Shown: piece by piece, positions 15,041 through 22,406 of the stretch
Layout of the letters: each line of letters opens with the position of its first letter
How positions within the stretch are numbered: the stretch's first letter is position 1
Origin: Acidimicrobiia bacterium
Lineage (GTDB): Bacteria > Actinomycetota > Acidimicrobiia > IMCC26256 > PALSA-555
Direction of reading: 5' to 3'
NCBI GenBank assembly: GCA_040881685.1
Contig: JBBECS010000043.1
Location: forward strand, 1-34,608
DNA length: 34,608 bases
Position numbers and translations under genes: made by a program
Notes under the pieces: model-generated
Database searches by the model: none
The model's input: only the letters and a program-made list of their open reading frames with translations
What the model was told of the DNA's origin: nothing

Positions 15041-16594
15041 ATGTGGCCCCGCCCGCACGCTGAGAAGAACCCCGACAAGCCCGCTTACATCATGGCGAGC
15101 AGCGGCTTAGTGGTGACGAACCGCGAACTCGACGAGGGCTCGAACCGGCTCGCCCACCTGCTCAGGGATCGCGGCCTGGAGTTCGGCGATCACATCGCGA
15201 TCTTCATGGACAACAACGCCCACTACCTCCAGGTGGCGTGGGCCGCGCAGCGCTCGGGCCTGTACTTCACCCCGATCAACTTCCACTTCACTGCTCAAGA
15301 GGTTGCGTACATCCTCGACAACTCCGATTCGCAAGCCGTCATCGTGTCGGCATCGCTCGGACGCGTCGTCGACGAGCTGCTCGAAGTCATGCCCGAGCGC
15401 GTGCACACCCGGCTCATCGTCGGTGCGGACAAGGACGGGTGGGAGCGCTACGAAACGGCCGTCGCCGCGTTCCCGAGCGAGCCCCTCGACGAGGAGCTCG
15501 AGGGTCACGGGATGTTCTACTCATCGGGCACGACCGGTCGGCCCAAGGGCATCAAGTACCCGCTCGTGCGCAAGCCGGCGGGCACACCGGAGCCCATGCT
15601 CGCTGGCTTCGGCCCGATCTACGGAATCGACGAAACCAGCACATACCTCTCTCCCGCGCCGATGTACCACGCCGCGCCGCTCCAGTTCTGCATCGCGATG
15701 AGCCGCCTCGGCAGTACGAGCGTCATCCTCGAGCGTTTCGACCCCGAGTCGTTGCTGCAGGCGATCGAGAAGTACAGCGTGACGCACGCGCAGTTCGTCC
15801 CGACCATGTTCGTGCGCATGCTCAAGCTCCCCGAGGAGACTCGCAACAAGTACGACGTGTCGTCGCTCCAGCTGGCGATCCACGCTGCTGCGCCGTGCCC
15901 GGTGAGTGTGAAGCGCGAGATGATCGAGTGGTGGGGTCCGATCATCTTCGAGTACTACTCGGCCACCGAGGGCACCGGCTCCACGATGATCAACAGCGAG
16001 GAATGGCTCGCGCACCCCGGGTCCGTCGGGCGCTCGTACACGGGCACGCTGCACATCCTCGACGAGGAAGACAACCCCGTGCCGACCGGTGAGTCGGGCG
16101 TGGTGTGGTTCGAGCCGGGTGAGCGCAGCATCACGTTCGAGTACCACAAGGATCCCGACAAGACCGCGTCCGCGCACAACCGCGAGGGATGGGCCACGGT
16201 CGGCGACATGGGGTACCTCGACGAAGAAGGCTTCCTGTACCTCACCGATCGCCGCGACTTCATGATCGTGTCCGGCGGAGTGAACATCTACCCCCAAGAG
16301 GCGGAGAACGCGCTCATCGCGCACCCCAAGGTGCTCGACGTGGCCGTCTTCGGTGTGCCCAACGAAGACATGGGCGAAGAGGTGAAGGCGGTCGTGCAGC
16401 CAATCGACATGGCCGACGCCGGACCGGACCTCGAGCGCGAGCTCATCGAGTTCTGTCGCACCCAGCTCTCGCACTACAAGTGCCCGCGCACGGTCGACTT
16501 CTCCGACGATCTCCCGCGTCAGCCAACCGGCAAGCTCTACAAGCGCTTGCTGCGCGACCGCTACTGGGGCGACCAAACGTCCAAGATCGTCTAA
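15041..16594 (+). CDS. Acyl-CoA synthetase (AMP-forming, FadD-type)
   Basis: 517 aa ANL enzyme that activates a carboxylic acid to its CoA thioester. Motifs in order are MFYSSGTTGRPKGIKYP (P-loop), APMYHAAPLQF, EYYSATEGTGS (A5), WATVGDMGYLDEEGF (A7), LTDRRDFMIVSGGVNIYPQEAE (hinge), and PTGKLYKRLLRD with the catalytic lysine. The N-terminus (MWPRPHAEKNPDKPAYIMASSG) matches the usual start of actinobacterial FadD enzymes, so ATG 15041 is sound. The substrate is not readable; neighbours suggest a branched or cyclic acyl chain. The stop is four bases from the convergent thiolase. Confidence 0.92.
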   Translation: MWPRPHAEKNPDKPAYIMASSGLVVTNRELDEGSNRLAHLLRDRGLEFGDHIAIFMDNNAHYLQVAWAAQRSGLYFTPINFHFTAQEVAYILDNSDSQAVIVSASLGRVVDELLEVMPERVHTRLIVGADKDGWERYETAVAAFPSEPLDEELEGHGMFYSSGTTGRPKGIKYPLVRKPAGTPEPMLAGFGPIYGIDETSTYLSPAPMYHAAPLQFCIAMSRLGSTSVILERFDPESLLQAIEKYSVTHAQFVPTMFVRMLKLPEETRNKYDVSSLQLAIHAAAPCPVSVKREMIEWWGPIIFEYYSATEGTGSTMINSEEWLAHPGSVGRSYTGTLHILDEEDNPVPTGESGVVWFEPGERSITFEYHKDPDKTASAHNREGWATVGDMGYLDEEGFLYLTDRRDFMIVSGGVNIYPQEAENALIAHPKVLDVAVFGVPNEDMGEEVKAVVQPIDMADAGPDLERELIEFCRTQLSHYKCPRTVDFSDDLPRQPTGKLYKRLLRDRYWGDQTSKIV

Positions 16595-16598
16595 CGCA

Positions 16599-17792
16599 CT
16601 ACTCGGTGCCGACGATCCCGACGTAGCTCACGCACTCGCCGGGTGACCCACCGAGGTTGTGGGTGAGCCCGAGTTTCTTGCCCTGGTCCACGGTCTTGAT
16701 GCGACGGTCCTCGGGTGCCTCGCCCCGGAGCTGGAGCCAGCACTCGAACAGCATGCGCAAGCCCGACGCGCCGATCGGGTGCCCGAACGCCTTCAAGCCG
16801 CCGTCGGGGTTCACCGGGAGGTCACCCTCGAGGTCGAAGGTGCCCGCGAGCACCTCCTTCCACGCGAACCCGCGCTCAGCGAAGCCGAGGTCTTCCATGA
16901 GTACGAGCTCGGTGGGCGTGAAGCAGTCGTGCACCTCGGCCATCGCGATCTCGGACCGCGGGTCGGTCACGCCCGCTTGCGCGTACGCGTCCTTGGCCGA
17001 CGCGACCACCTCGGTGAACGTCGTGTAGTCGTAGTCGTTGTCGACAACTCCGGTAGCCGGGCCGGCAACGAACGACAAAGCCTTCACGATCAAGGGCTTG
17101 TCGGTGTACTTGTGCGCGTCTTCTGTCCTCACGATGATCGCCGCCGCGGAACCGTCGGACACGCCGGAGCAGTCGAAGATGCCGAGGTTGCCCGCCATGA
17201 TCGGCGAGCAGGCGATTGCCTCTTTCGCCACTTCCTTACGGAACTGCGCGCGGGGGTTGCGAGCGCCGTTGTAGTGGTTCTTCCACGCGATGCGTGTGAG
17301 CACATCCTTGAACTCGTTCTCGTCGACCCCGTACTTCTTGCAGTACGCGGGGCCGAGGAGGCTGAACAGCGCGGGCGCGCTGAGGTCGGCCGTCGTGCCG
17401 TCACCTGGCGGCGAGCTGATCGCGAGCCCCGAGAACCCGCCGTCCTTGAGCTTCTCGACACCGGTGGCCATCACCATGTCGAACGCACCCGACGCCACCG
17501 CGTAACAGGCGTTGCGGAACGACTCCGAGCCGGTAGCGCACATGTTCTCGACCCGGGTCACGGGCTTGTAGTCGATGCGCAGCGGCCGCGAGAGGGTGAG
17601 GCCGGAGATGCCAGAGCCCATCGTGCCGACCCAGTACGCGTCGACCTCATCCTTCTCGACGCCGGCGGAGGTGAGCGCCTCGCCCACCGCGTCCACGAGC
17701 AGATCCTCGGGACCCTTGTCCCAGTGCTCGCCGAACGGCGTGCAGCCCATCCCGATGACGGCGACGCGATCGCGGATTCCGTGACTGGCCAT
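16599..17792 (-). CDS. Thiolase (SCP-x/acetyl-CoA acetyltransferase type)
   Basis: 397 aa with a complete set of thiolase residues: nucleophile Cys85 in NMCATGSES, His in EVHDCFTPTE, His in AFGHPIGASG, and the late Cys in GGSPGECVSYVG. It should cleave or form beta-ketoacyl-CoA. Such SCP-x-like thiolases usually work with a DUF35 partner, and the upstream gene in the same operon carries that domain. ATG 17792 is preceded by GGAAAGGA with eight-base spacing; the 21 extra upstream codons fall in the hairpin region and are rejected. Convergent with the acyl-CoA synthetase. Confidence 0.92.
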   Translation of the reverse strand: MASHGIRDRVAVIGMGCTPFGEHWDKGPEDLLVDAVGEALTSAGVEKDEVDAYWVGTMGSGISGLTLSRPLRIDYKPVTRVENMCATGSESFRNACYAVASGAFDMVMATGVEKLKDGGFSGLAISSPPGDGTTADLSAPALFSLLGPAYCKKYGVDENEFKDVLTRIAWKNHYNGARNPRAQFRKEVAKEAIACSPIMAGNLGIFDCSGVSDGSAAAIIVRTEDAHKYTDKPLIVKALSFVAGPATGVVDNDYDYTTFTEVVASAKDAYAQAGVTDPRSEIAMAEVHDCFTPTELVLMEDLGFAERGFAWKEVLAGTFDLEGDLPVNPDGGLKAFGHPIGASGLRMLFECWLQLRGEAPEDRRIKTVDQGKKLGLTHNLGGSPGECVSYVGIVGTE

Positions 17793-17796
17793 GTGG

Positions 17797-17851
17797 GTTG
17801 TCCTTTCCAACGTGCGTCTCTCACCCCGGAATAGCCGGGTGAGGGACGCAC
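17797..17851 (-). repeat. Long intercistronic hairpin and a second hairpin presenting the thiolase Shine-Dalgarno sequence
   Basis: Positions 17812-17826 pair with 17837-17851 and two further pairs form inside, around an AATAG loop; on the minus transcript one A-C mismatch interrupts the stem. Directly after it GTTG-GAAAGGA-CAAC (17811-17797) can place the Shine-Dalgarno sequence in a seven-base loop. It fills the gap between the fusion gene and the thiolase, and may set their relative expression. Confidence 0.65.
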
Positions 17852-17862
17852 CCAAAAGGGGG

Positions 17863-19278
17863 TCAGGTCCGGACGGGCTTGCCCTTCCAGAAGTAATTGT
17901 GCACGCCCTGCGCGGTGGTGATGCGCCGGAAGGTCATCTCGATGCGATCCCCCACCTTCACGGTCGCGGGGTCGACGTCGGTCAGCTCACCCCGGAAGCG
18001 GCCGCCGCCGTCAAAGTCCAGGACGGCAGCTACGAGCGGTGGGCTCGGCGTGAACGCCAGACGGTCGACCGTGAACGTGGCGATGGTGGCCGGAACGTCA
18101 GCCATGCGCTCGGTGACCATCCGGTCGATCACTCCACACTTGGCGCACACCCGTGCAGGAGGTAGGTGGCGCTCGTCGCAAGCCTCGCAGCGCGAGGCCG
18201 CGAATGCGAACTTCCATGCCTCGTGGCGCAGGGATGGCGGCGCGGCCGGGGCGACCGGATCGGGCCGGCGCGGCGGCTCGCGGTCGAGCATCCCGCGCCA
18301 CGTGAGGAACGTCTCATACGAGAGCCCGCCGACCCCAGCCGCGAGCTGGTCGGCCACCGTTCGGCGCGGGCGCACCGCGTTCAGCGCGTCCGTCGTCTCG
18401 AAGACGAGTGCATCGGCACCGTCGGCGAGCAACAGCACTGCGATCCGCTGCCCAGGTTGCGCTCGCTCGAGTACGTCGGCCAGCGCGATGCCGGAATGGG
18501 CAGCACCGGTGTAGCCGACCGTCGCGGTCAGGCTGTCGACGATCGCATCGGGGCGCACACCGAGCGTCTTGCTCACGACGCGCACTGCACGAGAGTGCAC
18601 ACCGGTCACGATCACATGATCGAGCTCTTCAGGCGTGAGGCCAGCGGACTTGCACGCGTCGGCGAACGCCGCTTGCGCGAGGGGCACGTACGCGTGCTCT
18701 CCGAAGCGCTCTTCCCATACGTGCGATGCCCTCTCACCCGGCAGGCGCCAGCGGTCGAGGAACTCGAGCGTGGCTGCGCCGCGCCCGAGCGCTCGGGTCT
18801 GCGCGGGTGCATCACCCGCGTCGGGCGGCGCGAACAAGAACGCAGCCGCGCCGTCGCCGCCGTCGCGCTCGTCGGCGCCACCGGGCAGCCCGGTTCGGAT
18901 GTCGGAGCGCACGACGAGCGTGCGCACAGGTGAGCTGCCTGCGAGCTGCATCGCGGCCATGCCCGACCGGACCGAGCCGACGACGTCGTACGCACCGATC
19001 GACGGATCGAGCCCGAGCGCAGCGTGGATCGCCGTGGCGTTCGTCTTGTCGAGGTAGCCCGGATCGGAGGTCGCGTAGAGGAGCATCTCTGGCGCGAGCT
19101 CGGGCGGGACGTTGGCGAGCGCATTCCTCGCCGACTCCACGCCCATCGACGTGGCGTCCTCGTCGTACGAGGCCACCGCACGCGTACCTGGTGCCGCTGG
19201 GGTGCCCAGCGCCTCGGCGATGGTGGCCCGCTCCAAGCGGCGATACGGCACGTAGGCGCCGTAGGAGATGATGCGCAT
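17863..19278 (-). CDS. HMG-CoA-synthase-like/thiolase-fold protein fused to a DUF35 zinc-ribbon and OB domain
   Basis: 471 aa. Residues 1-330 follow the ketoacyl-synthase III/HMG-CoA synthase fold: RIISYGAYVPYRRL, a TGVHSRAVRVVSKTLG block with His228, and VGYTGAAHSGIALADVLE. Residues 355-471 form a DUF35 unit with zinc ligands Cys364, 367, 378 and 381, then an OB fold. The expected nucleophile (NACYGG in relatives) is replaced by GSVRSG near 101-106, and the catalytic Glu site reads ATSDPG. It may be a non-catalytic or altered partner of the downstream thiolase, as in thiolase/HMGCS/DUF35 complexes. ATG 19278 has TACGTT 6 nt upstream. Confidence 0.85.
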   Translation of the reverse strand: MRIISYGAYVPYRRLERATIAEALGTPAAPGTRAVASYDEDATSMGVESARNALANVPPELAPEMLLYATSDPGYLDKTNATAIHAALGLDPSIGAYDVVGSVRSGMAAMQLAGSSPVRTLVVRSDIRTGLPGGADERDGGDGAAAFLFAPPDAGDAPAQTRALGRGAATLEFLDRWRLPGERASHVWEERFGEHAYVPLAQAAFADACKSAGLTPEELDHVIVTGVHSRAVRVVSKTLGVRPDAIVDSLTATVGYTGAAHSGIALADVLERAQPGQRIAVLLLADGADALVFETTDALNAVRPRRTVADQLAAGVGGLSYETFLTWRGMLDREPPRRPDPVAPAAPPSLRHEAWKFAFAASRCEACDERHLPPARVCAKCGVIDRMVTERMADVPATIATFTVDRLAFTPSPPLVAAVLDFDGGGRFRGELTDVDPATVKVGDRIEMTFRRITTAQGVHNYFWKGKPVRT

Positions 19279-19284
19279 CCCTGA

Positions 19285-19290
19285 AACGTA
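19285..19290 (-). promoter_or_regulatory. Candidate -10 element of the HMGCS-like/DUF35 operon (leaderless)
   Basis: TACGTT on the minus strand ends 6 nt before ATG 19278. It lies in the 91-base region divergent from the TetR gene, where that regulator could act. I see no clear palindromic operator there. Confidence 0.45.
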
Positions 19291-19369
19291 AACTGCCGCT
19301 CACGTCGGGGGCCAACTGCACCAGGCGTGGCAGGGACGAGCCCGTGACACCGGGAGGGGGACGATCGCC

Positions 19370-19966
19370 GTGGTGAAAACCGTCTCCTCCACCAAGTCCG
19401 CCCGGACCGGCCGCCGCGAGGCGATCCTCGACGCGGCCACCCACCTCTTCTCCACGCGTGGCTACGCCGACACCGGCATCGACGACATCGGTGAAGCCGT
19501 GGGCGTCACCGGCCCGGCCGTCTACCGGCACTTCGCGAGCAAGCAGGATCTGCTGGTGGCAACCCTCGAGCGCGCGGTCGAGCACGCGGCCTCGATCCTG
19601 CCCCTCGTGACAGCCGAAGCGCTGGCGCCGGAGGCATCGCTGTGGCGCCTCGTCGACCTCACGGCGCGCGCCTGCATCGAAGAGCGCGCGATGGCCGTCT
19701 TGTACTGGCAGGAGTCCCGTAACCTCCCGGCCGAACCCCGTGAGCACTTCGAGCGACTTCAGCGCGACTTCATCGAGGGCTACGCAGAGGTGCTGCGGGG
19801 GGTTCGCCGCGACCTCACACCGAGTGAGTCCCGTATGGCCGTGCACGCCGCCGCATCGTTGATGCGCTCGGCCGCCACCCGGGAAACCACACTCGACGAG
19901 GAGCGCCTCCACCGACTCCTGTCGTCGATGGCGTACGCGGCGCTCATGGGGAACGTCCCGGCCTAA
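19370..19966 (+). CDS. TetR/AcrR-family transcriptional regulator
   Basis: 198 aa. The N-terminal helix-turn-helix is clear: REAILDAATHLFSTRGYADTGIDDIGEAVGVTGPAVYRHFASKQDLL. The rest is a helical ligand-binding domain without recognisable specificity. Start GTG 19370 is followed by a second GTG; GGGAGGGGG about ten bases upstream is a strong Shine-Dalgarno sequence, so this mRNA has a leader. It is divergent from the HMGCS-like/thiolase operon and probably represses it, with an acyl-CoA as a likely effector; both points are inferred from the arrangement. The stop is four bases from the convergent ligase gene. Confidence 0.9.
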   Translation: MVKTVSSTKSARTGRREAILDAATHLFSTRGYADTGIDDIGEAVGVTGPAVYRHFASKQDLLVATLERAVEHAASILPLVTAEALAPEASLWRLVDLTARACIEERAMAVLYWQESRNLPAEPREHFERLQRDFIEGYAEVLRGVRRDLTPSESRMAVHAAASLMRSAATRETTLDEERLHRLLSSMAYAALMGNVPA

Positions 19967-19970
19967 CGCG

Positions 19971-21560
19971 CTACTCGATCTTCAACCCGGCGGCCTCGCG
20001 GTCCCAGGTGTTCTCGTTCAGGGCCTCGTCGCGGAGCTTCACCTTCTGCGTCCGGAACGTCGCCTCGGTCTTGGGCAGCACCTCGACGAACTCCACGTAG
20101 CGCGGCACCATGAACTTCGGCATGCGTGGCGCGAGCCATGTGACGAGCTCCTCGGCCACGAGCGCCGAACCAGCGACGAGCACGACGCACACCTTCACAT
20201 CGTCTTCGGTGTACTCGGATGGCACGCCGATGGCTGCGCTCTCGGCAACGTCAGGATGTTGGTTGACGAGTGCCTCCACCTCGAACGACGAGATGTTCTC
20301 GCCCCGGCGCCGGATCGCGTCCTTGATGCGATCGACGAAGTAGTAGTTCCCGTCGGCGTCGCAGCGGAAGGCGTCACCCGTGTGGAACCACCCGTTTCGC
20401 CATGCGGTCGAAGTGGCATCGGGCATGCCGTAGTAGCCCGAGTTCAGCACCCACGGCTCCTCGGTGCGCACGATGAGCTCGCCGACCTCGTCGGTCCCCA
20501 CCGCCTGGTCGTGCTCGTCGACGATCCGGACCTCGTAGCCGGCCCACCCGGGTCGGAGCTTCCCGCACGACGTTGCGTTGGCGAGTGCGTACCCGTCGGA
20601 CACGAACGGCGCGCCGATCTCGGTCATCCCGTAACCGGTCCCGACTTCAACGCCGAAGCGCGTCTTGAACTCCTCCACGTGCGGAACCAGCGGTCCCATC
20701 ATCACGTGACGTAACGGGCTGTTCGCGTCGTCGGGAGTCTCGGGTTGCATGAGCAGGAACGGCGCCATCGCGCCGATGAGGCCGGCGCCCGTGATGCCGT
20801 GCGCGCGCATGTCGTTCCAGAAGTGCTCGATCGAGAACTGCTCGCGGATGACCATGCGCGCGCGCAGATTGGCCGATTGGTACAGCATCGCCTTGCCCGA
20901 CACGTGGAACGCCGGGTACATCGCGTAGAACCCTTCGCCCGGTTCCACGAAGTCGTCGGGCACGATCGTCGTGAACGCGAGCAAGGTGCCCCACGGCATG
21001 AGGACACCCTTGGACGGGCCGGTCGTCCCCGACGTGTAGATGATGGCGGCGATGTCCCAGTAGTCGGGGCCCTCGAGGTCCCGAGCGGGCGTGGCGTCGG
21101 CGAAGAACTCGTCGCCTGTCACCACACGGCATGGCAGCGCGGGCGCGGTGGTCGAGTCGGGCACCACGACGGTCTCCACCTTGGAGAGTGCGCCGATCAC
21201 CTCGGCGAGTTGCGGTACGAACCGCTCGCTGATGATCACGACGTTGGCGTCCGAGTTGTCGACGAGGTACTGGAGCATCTGGCCGCGGTACATGTTGTTC
21301 GTGGGCACCTCGGTGGCGCGGAGCCAGGTGAGCCCGATCCACGCGAAGAACGCCTCGAAGCTGTTGGGCAGCATCGTGAGCACGTGGTCACCGGGCTCGA
21401 CGCCGACGCGTCGGTACGCGTCGGCCCAGCGGAGAGTGGTCTCGTGGAGCTCGGCTCGGGTGATCGACCGGCCGTCGACGTGCTCCATCGCGATCGCGTC
21501 GGGCTCGGTCTCGGCGAGGCGGGCGCAGAGATGAGGAAGCACCAGCGCGCGGTCGATCAT
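19971..21560 (-). CDS. Acyl-CoA synthetase (crotonobetaine/carnitine-CoA ligase-like) with an altered catalytic-lysine motif
   Basis: 529 aa ANL enzyme. Motifs are AAIIYTSGTTGPSKGVLMP (P-loop), MYPAFHVSGKA, GTGYGMTEIGAP (A5), GWFHTGDAFRCDADGNYYFVDR (A7), and IKDAIRRRGENISSFEVE (hinge). Near the C-terminus the expected TPTGKxxK reads LPKTEATFRTQKVKLR (495-510). The position of the catalytic lysine appears to be Arg503, with one extra residue before it. Either the subfamily tolerates this or adenylation is impaired. ATG 21560 has TAACAT 9 nt upstream. Divergent from the TIGR03084 gene, 45 bases apart. Confidence 0.9.
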   Translation of the reverse strand: MIDRALVLPHLCARLAETEPDAIAMEHVDGRSITRAELHETTLRWADAYRRVGVEPGDHVLTMLPNSFEAFFAWIGLTWLRATEVPTNNMYRGQMLQYLVDNSDANVVIISERFVPQLAEVIGALSKVETVVVPDSTTAPALPCRVVTGDEFFADATPARDLEGPDYWDIAAIIYTSGTTGPSKGVLMPWGTLLAFTTIVPDDFVEPGEGFYAMYPAFHVSGKAMLYQSANLRARMVIREQFSIEHFWNDMRAHGITGAGLIGAMAPFLLMQPETPDDANSPLRHVMMGPLVPHVEEFKTRFGVEVGTGYGMTEIGAPFVSDGYALANATSCGKLRPGWAGYEVRIVDEHDQAVGTDEVGELIVRTEEPWVLNSGYYGMPDATSTAWRNGWFHTGDAFRCDADGNYYFVDRIKDAIRRRGENISSFEVEALVNQHPDVAESAAIGVPSEYTEDDVKVCVVLVAGSALVAEELVTWLAPRMPKFMVPRYVEFVEVLPKTEATFRTQKVKLRDEALNENTWDREAAGLKIE

Positions 21561-21569
21561 TTGCGCGGG

Positions 21570-21598
21570 ATGTTAGCCAGCGTTCACAGGGCTACCGT
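21570..21598. promoter_or_regulatory. Divergent leaderless promoters of the ligase and TIGR03084 genes
   Basis: Minus strand TAACAT (21575-21570) lies 9 nt before ATG 21560. Plus strand TACCGT (21593-21598) lies 7 nt before GTG 21606. The two elements are only 17 bases apart, so the polymerases would compete. Confidence 0.45.
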
Positions 21599-21605
21599 CG
21601 GCTGC

Positions 21606-22406
21606 GTGGCCGACGCTTACGCCGCCCTGCTCGATGACCTCGCCGGCGAGTACGCCAGCCTCGACGCCGCGGTCGGCGCTCTCGACGATGCGGGGTGGAG
21701 CACCGCTACACCGGCCGAGGGCTGGGACGTGCGCGATGCGATCGCCCACCTGGCGTACTCCGAGGACCTCGCCTCCACCGCGGCGACCGACGCCGACGCG
21801 TTCAAGGTGCGCCTCGACAAGCTGATCGCCGCGCTTGCGGCCGATCCCAACGGTCTGGACTCCGCGCTCGTCGGCGAGGGTCGCTCGCGTTCGGGAGACG
21901 AGGTGCTCACCTGGTGGCGCGCATCACGCACTGCCACGGTCGACGCGCTGCGCGGCCACGACGCGCGCACCCGCCTGTCATGGATCGTCGGTCCGATGTC
22001 GGCGATGTCGTTCGCGACGGCGCGCTTGATGGAGACGTGGGCCCACGGCCAGGACGTCGTCGACGGCCTCGGCGTCAAACGCCCGGCAACCGCACGGCTC
22101 CGCCACATCGCCGATCTCGGCGTCCGCACCCGTCCCCACGCCTACCGAGGCCGCGGCCTCGACCTGCCAGAGGCCGACGTCCGCGTCGAGCTCGAAGCAC
22201 CAGATGGCACGACGTGGGAGTGGGGCGAGTCCACCACCGACGTCGTTCGCGGCACGGCACTCGACTTCTGCTTGGTCGTCACCCAACGCAAGCACCCGAA
22301 CGACACGAACCTCGACGTCATCGGCACCGTCGCACGTCAATGGATCGACATCGCGCAGGCTTTCGCCGGCCCCGTCACCGACCACCGACCTCCGGCTTCC
22401 CGCTGA
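21606..22406 (+). CDS. TIGR03084-family protein (DinB/mycothiol-dependent maleylpyruvate isomerase-like)
   Basis: 266 aa. An N-terminal DinB-like four-helix region has metal-ligand-type histidines in IAHLAYSEDLA and METWAHGQDVVDGLG; the opening LLDDLAGEYASLDAAVGALDDAGWSTATPAEGWDVRDAIAHL is typical of the group. The C-terminal half (VRVELEAPDGTTWEWG; FCLVVTQRKHPNDTNL) matches TIGR03084. Relatives use mycothiol or bind a divalent metal, but no reaction is known for this family. The GTG start is supported by TACCGT upstream. It abuts the convergent amidase gene with no gap. Confidence 0.88.
   Translation: MADAYAALLDDLAGEYASLDAAVGALDDAGWSTATPAEGWDVRDAIAHLAYSEDLASTAATDADAFKVRLDKLIAALAADPNGLDSALVGEGRSRSGDEVLTWWRASRTATVDALRGHDARTRLSWIVGPMSAMSFATARLMETWAHGQDVVDGLGVKRPATARLRHIADLGVRTRPHAYRGRGLDLPEADVRVELEAPDGTTWEWGESTTDVVRGTALDFCLVVTQRKHPNDTNLDVIGTVARQWIDIAQAFAGPVTDHRPPASR

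Noticed and set aside
16659-17834. Plus-strand open frame opposite the thiolase
   Set aside because: It is Arg/Val/His-rich shadow sequence without motifs, while the minus strand holds a complete thiolase active site.
20745-21605. Upstream extension of the TIGR03084 frame
   Set aside because: This part is antisense to the acyl-CoA ligase; the family N-terminus begins at GTG 21606 with a -10 element in place.
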